From assembly GCA_004402915.1 (NCBI GenBank), contig SORU01000002.1, positions 1 to 64,000 of the forward strand: a stretch of DNA of 64,000 nucleotides, given 5' to 3'. The notes under the pieces were generated by a model, which saw only the letters and a list, made by a program, of their open reading frames with translations, did not search any database and was not told where the DNA came from. The stretch is from Fidelibacterota bacterium MT.SAG.2. Its GTDB lineage: Bacteria; Fidelibacterota; SORT01. Position numbers and translations under genes: made by a program. Positions within the stretch are counted from its first letter, which is position 1; the number at the start of each line of letters is the position of its first letter. Positions 25,692 to 35,251 of the stretch are shown here, piece after piece.

Positions 25692-27081
25692 CTTTATCCG
25701 CTGTCTCTAATTTTTGTATGAACTCTTCCCCTATCTTAAAGATATCGCCGGCGCCGATGGTGATTATCATATCGCCTTCGGTCGCAAACTCCATCAAAAA
25801 ATCTGCTATCTTCTCTTTTTCAGGGAGATAATGAACCTCTTTATGTCCCGAACTTTTCACCGCATCGGCGATCAATTTACCCGTAACTCCTTCGATGGGA
25901 GCTTCCCGGGCGGGATAGACGTCCGTGATTATCACCACATCCGCATGATTGAAAGAGCTGCCGAATTCATCTTTGAAATCTCTCGTCCGTGAATAGAGAT
26001 GAGGCTGAAACACCGCTATTACCCGCCTGTCCCATCCGGTCTGCGCGGCGGAGAGCGAACTCTTCACCTCCGTGGGATGATGAGCGTAATCGTCCACTAT
26101 CATCATACCGGCTATCCGTTTTTTGATCTCGAAGCGACGGCGTACACCTTCAAATTCGCTCAACGCTTTCGCAACGGTATCAAAGGGGATATCAAGTTCA
26201 AACGAAAGGGCGATAACGCCGAGAGCGTTCTTCACGTTATGAACGCCCGGCAGACGCAAACGAATTTCGCCTAAGTCATCCCCGTCGTTAATAAGATTGA
26301 ATCTGCTTTCACCCGAATCATAACTAATGTTGACCGCCCTGACCTCGGCGCTTTCGTCGAGACCGTATGTGATTATCCGTTTCTTAATGTCGGGAAGGAT
26401 CTCTCTGAGGTGCTGTTCGTCGATACAGGCGATTACCGCTCCGTAAAAGGGAACTCTCGAAGCAAATGTGATGAAAGTGTTTTTGATGTCATCCAAGTCT
26501 TTGTAAATATCGAGATGCTCTATCTCGATATTCGTGATAATAGCTATGGTAGGGGAGAGGGTGAGGAATGAACGGTCAAATTCATCCGCTTCCGCCACGA
26601 TATAGTCGCCATCGCCGAGCCGCGCATTGGTGGCTAAGCTCCGTACGACCCCGCCGACGATAATTGTCGGATCGAGTCCGGCTTCCGTCATGACCATACC
26701 TGCTATCGAAGTGGTAGTGGTCTTTCCATGCGTTCCAGCCACCGCCACCGCATACGGTTTGAGTCGGACGAGTTCCGCGAGCATCTCCGCCCTGCGGATC
26801 ACCGGGATCCCCTTCTCATTTGCGGCTACGATTTCAGGGTTATCGTTTTTCACAGCGGAGGAATGCACAACCACGTCTGCGCTGCCGATGTTTTCGGCTG
26901 AATGACCTATAAAGATCCTGCCTCCCATCTTCTGCAAATTCCGGGTTATGTCCGTTTCGGTCATATCCGAACCGGAAACTGTGTATCCCTGATTCAATAG
27001 AAGCTCGGCAAGACCGCTCATGCCGATGCCGCCGACTCCGATAAAGTGCAGATGGTTTGTATGTCCCAATTTTACCATCAT
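25678..27081 (-). CDS. murC: UDP-N-acetylmuramate-L-alanine ligase (MurC)
   Basis: It adds L-alanine to UDP-MurNAc, the first peptide step of peptidoglycan synthesis. The 467-residue protein has FIGVGGIGMSGLAELL at the start, the ATP-binding GTHGKTTTTS near residue 117, and DDYAHHPTEV near 335. The start overlaps the murG stop (ATGATG), so either of two adjacent ATG codons can be used. Confidence 0.97.
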   Translation of the reverse strand: MMVKLGHTNHLHFIGVGGIGMSGLAELLLNQGYTVSGSDMTETDITRNLQKMGGRIFIGHSAENIGSADVVVHSSAVKNDNPEIVAANEKGIPVIRRAEMLAELVRLKPYAVAVAGTHGKTTTTSIAGMVMTEAGLDPTIIVGGVVRSLATNARLGDGDYIVAEADEFDRSFLTLSPTIAIITNIEIEHLDIYKDLDDIKNTFITFASRVPFYGAVIACIDEQHLREILPDIKKRIITYGLDESAEVRAVNISYDSGESRFNLINDGDDLGEIRLRLPGVHNVKNALGVIALSFELDIPFDTVAKALSEFEGVRRRFEIKKRIAGMMIVDDYAHHPTEVKSSLSAAQTGWDRRVIAVFQPHLYSRTRDFKDEFGSSFNHADVVIITDVYPAREAPIEGVTGKLIADAVKSSGHKEVHYLPEKEKIADFLMEFATEGDMIITIGAGDIFKIGEEFIQKLETADKDAIS

Positions 27082-28204
27082 GCCTTTGCCAATTCGATCA
27101 TCTTGAAGAGCGAGTTGATTATTTTCAAAGCTGAGTCTTCATGAGCCACCGCCTTGCCTGCCTTTGACATCTCTTTCAGTTTCCAATCGTCGAACAAAAG
27201 CTCGAAGAGAACCTTCTCCAATTTTCCCGAGGATAACTCTTCCTGATTTATCACTAAAGCGGCGCCGGCATCTGCCATGAGCTTCGCGTTATAATCCTGA
27301 TGCTTCTCCGCCGCATGAGGGAGAGGGATAAGAATGGATGGAAGACCGACAGCGGCGAGTTCCGCAATGGTCAGCGCGCCTGCTCTGCAAACGGCTAAAT
27401 CGGCGGAGAAATATGCGCCCGCCATATTAGAGAGGAAGGGGAGTATCTTAACGTTCTCCCGTTCTCCAACCTCTTTGATTATCTTCTGATAATCGTTCGT
27501 ACCCGTCTGCCAGAGAAGTTGCAGCTCAGGACGACCTGTGTATTTTTCCAAATTCTCCAATATGTGCATGTTTATTGGTCGGGAGCCTTGACTGCCGCCG
27601 AAAATAAGCAGAGTTCGTTTTCCTTCGGAGAGACCGTACGACTTTGAAGTGAGCGTTTTTGCTCTCCTGAGCAGTTCGCCTCTTATCGGATTTCCGCTAA
27701 TTCCCATATTCAAACTTTTTTTTTTAAGTATTTTGTGCATTCTTCATAACTCAGCTCAATTCGGTCGACCCTGCCTGCCAATAATCGCGTAGTCAGACCC
27801 GGGTAAGAGTTCTGCTCGTGAATCAGTGTCGGAATGCCCAACAAGGTCGCAACATAAAGGGGAGGACCGGAAACGAAACCACCGGTGCCGATAACGGCGT
27901 CAGGTTTCTGTCTCATAAGGAACCAGAACGATTGAGCCGTCGCAATCACCAACTTGAAGGGAATCAATAGATTCTTGAGAATAGTTAAAAATAAATTATT
28001 CTCCCTGCTTATTCCCGAAATCCATATCGGCAGGAAATCGAAATCACTGTCGGGGATTATCTTTCCTTCGATCCCCTTTTTAGTTCCGATAAATTTTATC
28101 ACTGCCGACTTTTGCACTAATTTGAGCCGTTCGGCGATGGCGAGAGCGGGAAATAGATGACCGCCTGTGCCGCCTCCCGCAAAAATGACCTTTAGAGCTT
28201 TCAT
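27078..28204 (-). pseudogene. murG: MurG, frameshifted at an A10 tract
   Basis: MurG transfers GlcNAc to lipid I to form lipid II at the inner membrane face. The gene is read in two frames. The N-terminal part (27710-28204) has FAGGGTGGHLFPALA and IHEQNSYPG. The C-terminal part (from about 27725 to 27078) has the donor-binding GGSQGSRPIN, CRAGALTIAELAAVGLPSILIPLPHAAEKHQDYNA. The frames meet at ten consecutive A residues (minus strand, 27725-27716). One extra A would give an intact product of about 375 residues, the normal size. murG is essential and single here, so likely explanations are a sequencing error or slippage on the A10 tract rather than true loss. Confidence 0.88.
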
Positions 28205-28205
28205 T

Positions 28206-29351
28206 TCAGTTAGAACTCCTGTTATATCTCTTTTTTATATTCTTAGTTGAGGATGAAATATTCAGTATCACGCCGACCGAGCCGAGTGTATAGAGAACGT
28301 TTGAACCTCCGTAACTGACAAGCGGAATCGGTAATCCCGTTACCGGAAGCAGTCCTGAGACGACAGCAGCGTTAACTACCGCATAAAGAAATATCGAGCT
28401 GGCGAGTCCGACAGCGAGATAGAGTCCGAAACTGTCTTTGGAGGATTTCGCTACCTTTAACGATCTAAAAAAGAACATCAGAAACAGTGTTGAGATAGCC
28501 AACACACCTAAGAAGCCCATCTCCTCGCCGATTATGGCAAGTATGAAATCGGTATGTGGAGTAGGAAGGAAGAGGTTCTTGCTTATGCTCTCACCCAATC
28601 CTATTCCGAGAAAACCGCCGCCGCCGAGGCTCATCATCGACTGCTGCATCTGATAGCCCGCACCGGACAGGTCCCCGCCCTTGAAATATGATTCTATCCT
28701 CGCTATCTGATAACTGGAACCGAATAGAGAGAGGAGCATCAAAAGGCTGCCGACAGAGCCTATTGCGAAAAGATGGCTTATCCGCGCGTTACCAATGAAC
28801 AGCATGATGAATACGACCGTAACCAGTATGGCGGTTGTGCTGAAATCAGGCTGTTTCAATATCAGTAATGACGATATGCCGATCACGATGACCATCGGCA
28901 GGAGTCCGTCATTGAAGGAGTTCATTTTGTCCTTCTTCTTTTCGAGGTAATATGCAATGTAAGTGATAAGCGAGAACTTCATCAGCTCGGAAGTCTGCAC
29001 GCTTATCCCGCTGATATATATCCAGCGTGCCGTGGTACCCGTTCCCCAAAAACGATGGTGTATCAGACCGGCGAGTAAAACTATCGCCGCGATGACTAAT
29101 AGCGGGAATGCGATCTTTTTATAAAGTCTGTAATCTATATGCATTGTCAGGGCAAGCACTCCGAAGCCTATAAGCAGCCGCACGAAATGACCCTTCAGAT
29201 AGATGGCGCTGTCGCCCAGCTCTCTGCCGATAGCGGAGCTTGCGCTGTAAAGCATCACCATGCCTGTTCCCGCGATCAGCACGATAATGAACAGAAGCTG
29301 TTTATCGTAATCTCCTAAACGGAAAGGGATATATGAAACTATCTGGTTCAT
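28206..29351 (-). CDS. ftsW: Peptidoglycan glycosyltransferase FtsW
   Basis: A SEDS-family polytopic membrane protein that polymerises lipid II at the division septum. The 381-residue protein has about ten hydrophobic segments and family motifs such as KLxxI-type QTSELMKF near residue 119, KQPDFSTTAILV near 163, and LPLVSYGGSNVLYTLGSVG-like sequence near the C-terminus. It overlaps murD by 4 bases (ATGA) and lies one base from murG. Confidence 0.96.
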   Translation of the reverse strand: MNQIVSYIPFRLGDYDKQLLFIIVLIAGTGMVMLYSASSAIGRELGDSAIYLKGHFVRLLIGFGVLALTMHIDYRLYKKIAFPLLVIAAIVLLAGLIHHRFWGTGTTARWIYISGISVQTSELMKFSLITYIAYYLEKKKDKMNSFNDGLLPMVIVIGISSLLILKQPDFSTTAILVTVVFIMLFIGNARISHLFAIGSVGSLLMLLSLFGSSYQIARIESYFKGGDLSGAGYQMQQSMMSLGGGGFLGIGLGESISKNLFLPTPHTDFILAIIGEEMGFLGVLAISTLFLMFFFRSLKVAKSSKDSFGLYLAVGLASSIFLYAVVNAAVVSGLLPVTGLPIPLVSYGGSNVLYTLGSVGVILNISSSTKNIKKRYNRSSN

Positions 29352-30712
29352 GAGCCGGCTCCGTAGGAATTAACCTCGTCTTTGAACTCTTTGCCGCGCT
29401 CCTCGTAATTTTTGAACATATCGAAGCTTGCGCAGCCGGGTGAGAGGAGCACCACTTCACCGCTTTCCGCTATCATGACGGCAGTTTCCACCGCTGCCTT
29501 CATGCTTGTCGCAAAATGCACATCTTTGATTTTCCAGAATGCTTTGGCGATCTTTTCATCCGCTTCGCCGATAAGGATAAGTTTTTTTACTTTTTTTGCC
29601 GCAAGTTCTGTCAACGAATTGAAATCGCCGCCCTTATCTCTGCCCCCGGCAATAAGTACCAAAGGTTCATCAAAAGAGTTAAGAGCTACAGCCAATGAAT
29701 CTACATTTGTAGATTTCGAGTCGTTGACGTAACTTACTTCATCGAGCATACGAACCGTTTCGAGACGGTGCTCGACGCCTTCAAAGGAAAGGAGGGCGCT
29801 ACCAGACCTGACAATGGAAGCGCCCCCTTGTGTGGTGAGAATCATGCAAGCTGCGGCATTTGCCACGTTGTGCAAGCCGCGGAGCTTAAGGTCTTTAATG
29901 TCTAATATTTTTTCATCAAAACTGTCGAATTTCAATTTGAGTTCGGTTCCTTCGAGCCAGCAGCCCTCTTCTAATTCCTGCGTAACGGAAAACGGCAACT
30001 TTCTGCTCTTGGAAAGCGAGGCTATTCGAGTTGACTCTTCGTCATCGAGATTATAAACGAAGCAATCTTCGGCGGTCATATTCTCTACTATGCGGTCTTT
30101 GGCTCCAACGTAACTCGCAAGGTCGGTATGCCAATCGAGATGGTCGGGCGTGACGTTCAGCACGGTGGCGAGGGAAGGGTGAAAATCTTTGATCCATTTG
30201 AGTTGGAAACTACTCACCTCCAAAATGTAATTCGTATCGGCGTTGTCTCCGTCAATTACCAAAGATGAAAACGGAGTTCCTATATTTCCGCCGACGCGAA
30301 CGTCGTCAAACGAACCCTTCATCATCTCGCCTAACAGGGAAGTGCAGGTTGTTTTCCCGTTAGAGCCTGTGATGGCGGTTATCTTTCCTGCGGCGAACCA
30401 GCTTGCCGCTTCGAGCTCAGTGTAGAGAGGCAAGTCAGAATCTAACACCTTCTTTATCACGTCAGATGATTCAGGAATGCCGGGGCTGGTGACAACGAAG
30501 TCGGCTTCCAACACTCTGTCGGTGTGACCGGCGGTTTCGTAAGGGATATTCATGCCATTCAATTCTTCAATGGCACTGACAAAGTTTTCCGATTTGCCGC
30601 TGTCGCTCATGAACAGCTCCGCGCCCGCTTCCGATAAGAGCCGGGCTGCCGCTCTGCCGCTTTTTCCCATTCCGAGCAGCGTGATCTTTTTATTTGACAG
30701 TTCATCTTTCAT
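29348..30712 (-). CDS. murD: UDP-N-acetylmuramoylalanine-D-glutamate ligase (MurD)
   Basis: It adds D-glutamate to UDP-MurNAc-L-Ala. The 454-residue protein has LLGMGKSGRAAARLL at the start, the P-loop TGSNGKTTCTSL near residue 114, VLNVTPDHLDWH near 185, and VNDSKSTNVDS near 319. It is first after a 600-base repeat block that separates it from mraY, so it either has its own promoter or depends on read-through of that block. Confidence 0.97.
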   Translation of the reverse strand: MKDELSNKKITLLGMGKSGRAAARLLSEAGAELFMSDSGKSENFVSAIEELNGMNIPYETAGHTDRVLEADFVVTSPGIPESSDVIKKVLDSDLPLYTELEAASWFAAGKITAITGSNGKTTCTSLLGEMMKGSFDDVRVGGNIGTPFSSLVIDGDNADTNYILEVSSFQLKWIKDFHPSLATVLNVTPDHLDWHTDLASYVGAKDRIVENMTAEDCFVYNLDDEESTRIASLSKSRKLPFSVTQELEEGCWLEGTELKLKFDSFDEKILDIKDLKLRGLHNVANAAACMILTTQGGASIVRSGSALLSFEGVEHRLETVRMLDEVSYVNDSKSTNVDSLAVALNSFDEPLVLIAGGRDKGGDFNSLTELAAKKVKKLILIGEADEKIAKAFWKIKDVHFATSMKAAVETAVMIAESGEVVLLSPGCASFDMFKNYEERGKEFKDEVNSYGAGS

Positions 30713-30745
30713 CTTAAAATTTTATTCACTGTTAAAACGGTGATT

Positions 30746-31240
30746 AATGTGCGAGTTAGGGCTTGCCCTGACCGCACTTCCGATCCTCTCCCCTCCTTTT
30801 TAAGGAGGGGAAACGCTGTAAGCGAGGAGGGGGTTGAATTATTCTTGAATATCGACTCCTCAGAAAAATCTATTGTCATCCCTGAAAGCGTTGTCGATGA
30901 CCAATAGGCGTCAGGGCAAGCCCCGACTGCCACGTATCTTATAACTTTCGATAACCGGATAGTATGAGATTGCCCGCCTGACATTAGTCGGGCAGGCCGC
31001 GTTGCTACGCTCCTCGCAATGACTGTGATAGTTTGAATCTTTACACACTCCGTCTTCTCATCCTTCGGATTCGAATCCACCCCTCTTAATAGAGGGGAAT
31101 ATTTCGTCCCCTCCTTTTTAAGGAGGGGAAGCGCTGTAAGCGCGAGGGGTGGTTGATGCCCTGACCGCATTTCCAAAGAATCAGACCCTGAGATTGCCGC
31201 GTCGTTCAACAGTTGTCGAACTCCTCGCAATGACACAATC
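30746..31240. repeat. Repeat block interrupting the dcw cluster between mraY and murD
   Basis: The gap holds, in order along the plus strand, a GTGCGAGTTAGGGCT/AGCCC-type unit, a CCCCTCCTTTTTAAGGAGGGG hairpin, and REP-like units ending CTCGCAATGAC at 31025 and 31234. Between them lies an inverted TTACACACTCCGTCTTCTC tail with CCCCTCTTAATAGAGGGG and a second CCCCTCCTTTTTAAGGAGGGG. The 201-codon minus-strand ORF 30709-31314 consists of these repeats and is not a gene. Confidence 0.8.
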
Positions 31241-31317
31241 CTATGCTTGGAGGGCAATAGCACAGGCCTATGTCTGAAGGACAAGGATATAGATTGTCTA
31301 TTATTATCTTTCATACT

Positions 31318-32421
31318 TCATCTTAATTTGAATGTGCTTAAACTGATTATTGCGGAGAGGATACCTATTATCCAGAACCGCACGACTATTTTCGATTCAT
31401 CCATCCCTTTCAACTCAAAGTGATGATGGATCGGAGCCATCTTAAAAAACCGAACTCCTTCGCCGAATTTTCTTTTTGTATATTTGAAATACAAAACCTG
31501 AATGACCACCGAGAGTGTCTCCATCAGAAAAACCGAGCCGACGAATACGAGCAGAATTTCCTTTTTGATCAAAATCGCCGCGACTCCGAGCGCCCCGCCG
31601 AGCGCCAGCGCTCCCGTGTCACCCATGATAACCTGCGCGGGTTTGCTGTTGAACCAGAGGAATCCGAGTGTCGCTCCCACCATCGCGGAGAGGAAGACGG
31701 TCATTTCACCCGAGCCTGCAAGATAATCTATATAGAGATAGTTGGCGATTATCGAGTTACCGGTGGCGTAAGCCATGACGGTAAACGCGAGAGCGGCGAT
31801 ACACACGAGTCCGGTCGCAAGTCCGTCAAGTCCGTCTGTTAGATTGACGGCGTTTGAAAACCAGGTAACAGTGAATACGACCATCGGGATATAGAAAACT
31901 CCGTAGTCTATCTGATAACCTTTAAAGAAGGGGAGGTAACTGCGGGTACCGACCGATTCCCATTCGGGGGAGAAGTAAACTATTCCGCCGATTATCAATC
32001 CGAGCGTAATCTGTCCGAAGAGTTTATATCTCGCTACAAGTCCTTTTTCGATCTTTTTAACAACCTTGAGATAATCGTCAAGCCAGCCGACGAACCCCAT
32101 CCAGCAAGTTGCGAAGAGCGCAAGTTGAACGTAATGATTCAGTAGATTAGCCCAGAGCAGTGTCGGCAGAATGATGGCAGTCAGTATCAAAAGTCCGCCC
32201 ATCGTCGGCGTGCCCTTTTTCGCTTGATGAGATTCCGGTCCGTCGGACCTTATCTCTTCCCCAAGTCCATGTTTATGCAATAGCCTGATGACGAACGGAC
32301 CGACCATAAAACTGATGAGCAAGGCGCTGACTGCAGCGCCGGCGCTTCTGAAAGTTATATATTGAAAAACATTGAACCCTGAAAAGTAATCTCTCAGTGG
32401 ATATAAAAGATGAAACAGCAT
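31318..32421 (-). CDS. mraY: Phospho-MurNAc-pentapeptide translocase (MraY)
   Basis: It transfers phospho-MurNAc-pentapeptide to undecaprenyl phosphate, forming lipid I. The 367-residue protein has about ten membrane helices, with family motifs KKGTPTMGGLLIL near residue 69, NLTDGLDGLATG near 191 (catalytic Asp region), and MAPIHHHFELKG near 330. It forms a TGATG overlap with murF. Downstream, the cluster is interrupted by repeats. Confidence 0.98.
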   Translation of the reverse strand: MLFHLLYPLRDYFSGFNVFQYITFRSAGAAVSALLISFMVGPFVIRLLHKHGLGEEIRSDGPESHQAKKGTPTMGGLLILTAIILPTLLWANLLNHYVQLALFATCWMGFVGWLDDYLKVVKKIEKGLVARYKLFGQITLGLIIGGIVYFSPEWESVGTRSYLPFFKGYQIDYGVFYIPMVVFTVTWFSNAVNLTDGLDGLATGLVCIAALAFTVMAYATGNSIIANYLYIDYLAGSGEMTVFLSAMVGATLGFLWFNSKPAQVIMGDTGALALGGALGVAAILIKKEILLVFVGSVFLMETLSVVIQVLYFKYTKRKFGEGVRFFKMAPIHHHFELKGMDESKIVVRFWIIGILSAIISLSTFKLR

Positions 32422-33791
32422 CAGTTGACGTTCCCGATCATCAGAGTTATCACGTCTTCCATTTGCATACCGCGGGAACCTTTAACGAGTATCACATCAC
32501 CCGGAGCCGAAAAATTCATAAGCGTTTCGGTCATTTCTTCCTTGCTTTCAAAGTGAACTGCTTCCTCGCTGCCCTCTTTTTGCGCTTCGTCTATCGTTGC
32601 CTTCGTTTCCGTACCGTAAGCGTAAACAGCATCGAACCCCGCAACCGACAGCTTTCTTCCTATCTGCCTGTGCTCTTCTTCGCTGTGAGAGCCTAATTCG
32701 AGCATGTCTCCTATAACGACTATTTTTTTGGAAGAAGAGGTGAACGCCGAGAGCGAATTCAGCGCGAATTCCACGGAAGCAGGATTTGCGTTATAGCTGT
32801 CGTCAATGACTATTCTTCCTGCAACTTCTAACCTATTCATGCGTCCCTTGAATCCCCGGTATGACTCGATCGCTTCACATATGTCGGGAAGCGGTACGGC
32901 GAACTTCAGACCGATAGCCGCCGCTGCAATGGCGTTCTCAGCCATTTTTTTGCCCAAAACGTTCAGAGTAAACGGTTCGCAGCCATTGAATTCGACAACT
33001 GCGCGTGAATCATCCTCGATTCTCAATATCTTTCCACGCATATCGGCATCTACATGGAGACTGTAAGTCAATTTTTTATCTAAATTTTCGGCCAACGCCT
33101 TGATATGCGAATCGTCAATATTCACGATGGCGGTCCCACCGACCGCCATACCGGTGAACAGTTCACCTTTTGCTTTCGCAACCCGGTCAACACTTCCGAA
33201 AAATTCAATATGCGCCAACTCCACATTGGTGATAAGAGCGACGTCAGGCTCGGCGATGGAGCAGAGATAGGTCATTTCGCCGGGATGGTTAATTCCCATT
33301 TCAATTACAGCATAATCCGTGGAGTCATTCATTTCAAGCAGAGTGAGAGGGACCCCGATATGATTATTCAGATTTCCTTTGGTCTTGTGGACATTCCCGA
33401 TCTTGGACAGAACGAGAGCGGTCATCTCCTTAACGGTTGTTTTGCCGTTCGATCCGCTGATGCCCACTATCGGTTGTTTTTTAAAATTCCGGTGCATATT
33501 GGCGTATTGACCGAGAAAGAGCAGAGTGTCGACAAAAGTGTAAATACCGACCGATTCATTGATCGGAAGAACATTCTCGGAATTCCATTTTCGTGAGACT
33601 ACGACAGCGGCTGCTCCGTTAGATATAGCGGAATCAAGAAAATTGTGACCGTCGAATTTGTCTCCCTTCAGCGCGACAAACAGATTTCCCTCGCTGACAG
33701 TTCTGGAGTCGATAGACACGCCCGTGAGTTCTCCGCTGAACGGTTGAAGTTCGGTCAAACCTTTCATCTCTTTAAGAGAAACGAAACTCAT
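32421..33791 (-). CDS. murF: UDP-MurNAc-tripeptide-D-alanyl-D-alanine ligase (MurF)
   Basis: It adds D-Ala-D-Ala to the UDP-MurNAc-tripeptide. The 456-residue protein has the P-loop GISGSNGKTTVKEMT near residue 109, EMGINHPGEM near 168, and DDSYNANPASVEFAL near 326. It overlaps murE by 4 bases at its start and mraY by 1 base at its stop. Confidence 0.97.
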   Translation of the reverse strand: MSFVSLKEMKGLTELQPFSGELTGVSIDSRTVSEGNLFVALKGDKFDGHNFLDSAISNGAAAVVVSRKWNSENVLPINESVGIYTFVDTLLFLGQYANMHRNFKKQPIVGISGSNGKTTVKEMTALVLSKIGNVHKTKGNLNNHIGVPLTLLEMNDSTDYAVIEMGINHPGEMTYLCSIAEPDVALITNVELAHIEFFGSVDRVAKAKGELFTGMAVGGTAIVNIDDSHIKALAENLDKKLTYSLHVDADMRGKILRIEDDSRAVVEFNGCEPFTLNVLGKKMAENAIAAAAIGLKFAVPLPDICEAIESYRGFKGRMNRLEVAGRIVIDDSYNANPASVEFALNSLSAFTSSSKKIVVIGDMLELGSHSEEEHRQIGRKLSVAGFDAVYAYGTETKATIDEAQKEGSEEAVHFESKEEMTETLMNFSAPGDVILVKGSRGMQMEDVITLMIGNVN

Positions 33792-35251
33792 ATATTCAAT
33801 TGCTCCATAAGCTCTATAAGTACCTCTTTGTCGCTAAACTTAGTCCTGACTCCCATAACCTCCTGATACGCTTCATGCCCTTTGCCGGCTATCAAGACAA
33901 CATCACCTGTTCCGGCGATCTTCAATGCCCTCTTCAGAGCAGCGCGCCTATCAGGTATTGACTCGAATGGCGCTTTTGAGACTATTCCCGTCAGTATTTC
34001 ACTGATAACAGCTTCCGGTTTCTCGCCTCGTGGATTGTCGGAGGTAATGATCGTAAAATCGGAAAGGGTGGAGGCGACTTCTCCCATGAGAGGTCTTTTT
34101 TCTCTGTCCCTGTCACCGCCGCATCCGAAAACCGTTATGAGTTTCCCGCTGCCGCTCAGAATCTCACGAGAAGCGTTAATGGCGTTTTTCAAAGCGTCCG
34201 GCGTGTGCGCGTAATCCACGAGCACGGTGAAATCCGAATCGATTGAGATCTTTTCGAGTCTGCCCGGAATTTGAGGAAGCTCGCTGAGGTCGCTACCGGG
34301 TTCGGCTCCCACAGCTTCCGCGGCGGCATAAGCTGCCATAAGGTTGTAAATGTTGAATTCGCCGACCAACGAAGATTTGATCTCGGTTTCAGCGTCGGGT
34401 GTAATGAGATTGAGCCGTAATCCGTCCGAAGAGTAAGAATACGATTCGGCATGATAATCAGCTGTCGAATCTGACAGCGAATAAGTGATGAGTCCGGCGG
34501 GGGAGGAGGAAACCATCTTCTCCCAAGAGGAGTCGTCTTTGTTCAAGATCGCCTTGGAGGAGGAACTCAAGTCGTTGAACAGCATCGCTTTTGATTCTCT
34601 ATATGAATCGAAATCACCATGAAAATCGAGGTGGTCGTGCGTCAGATTAGTGAAGAGAGCCACGTCAAAGGCAAGCCCCGCAGTCCTCTTCATAGATAAA
34701 CTATGCGAAGAGACTTCCATTACTGCATGAGTGGAGCCTGTCTTTAACGCGTCCCGCAAAAATTTGTTGATCTCGGGCGCTTCCAGTGTGGTCAATTTGC
34801 TTTCGATCAGACCGCTGCCGAGATCATTACCAATAGTTCCCATGATTGCTGTCCGGTGTCCGTCCGATTGAAGCAGATAACGAAGAATGAACGCTACAGA
34901 TGTTTTGCCGTTCGTTCCCGTAATTCCGATAAGCTTCAGTTCCCGTGAGGGATGACCATGAAATGCGGAAGAGGCAAAAGCGAGAGCCGAGCGGGAATCA
35001 GGCGTGATCAAGAGCGGGGCGAACGATCTGTCGACAGCTTTCTCTGTAACCACAGCGCTGCAACCCTTTTCGATAGCGTCATCGATAAACTCCGCGCCGT
35101 CGAAAGTTCCCCCTGTCAGAGCGAAGTAAACGTCACCCTCCTGAAGCGTGCGCGAATCATACGCAATTCCGCTCACAGGTGTGTCCTGACCCGATTTCTG
35201 CGTGTATTCTATTCCTTCCATAATTTCAAATAGCGTAAGCGTTCCGCTCAC
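33788..35251 (-). CDS. murE: UDP-MurNAc-tripeptide synthetase (MurE), meso-DAP type
   Basis: It adds the third amino acid to the peptidoglycan stem. The 487-residue protein has the P-loop GITGTNGKTSVAFIL near residue 110, TNLTHDHLDFHG near 200 and YAHTPDAL. The specificity motif TSDNPRGEKP contains DNPR, typical of meso-diaminopimelate ligases, so the cell wall is predicted to be the DAP type. It overlaps ftsI by 4 bases. Confidence 0.97.
   Translation of the reverse strand: MSGTLTLFEIMEGIEYTQKSGQDTPVSGIAYDSRTLQEGDVYFALTGGTFDGAEFIDDAIEKGCSAVVTEKAVDRSFAPLLITPDSRSALAFASSAFHGHPSRELKLIGITGTNGKTSVAFILRYLLQSDGHRTAIMGTIGNDLGSGLIESKLTTLEAPEINKFLRDALKTGSTHAVMEVSSHSLSMKRTAGLAFDVALFTNLTHDHLDFHGDFDSYRESKAMLFNDLSSSSKAILNKDDSSWEKMVSSSPAGLITYSLSDSTADYHAESYSYSSDGLRLNLITPDAETEIKSSLVGEFNIYNLMAAYAAAEAVGAEPGSDLSELPQIPGRLEKISIDSDFTVLVDYAHTPDALKNAINASREILSGSGKLITVFGCGGDRDREKRPLMGEVASTLSDFTIITSDNPRGEKPEAVISEILTGIVSKAPFESIPDRRAALKRALKIAGTGDVVLIAGKGHEAYQEVMGVRTKFSDKEVLIELMEQLNI

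Noticed and set aside
30709-31314. 201-codon minus-strand ORF between murD and mraY
   Set aside because: Its whole length consists of dispersed repeat units found elsewhere in other frames; it contains no protein motif.
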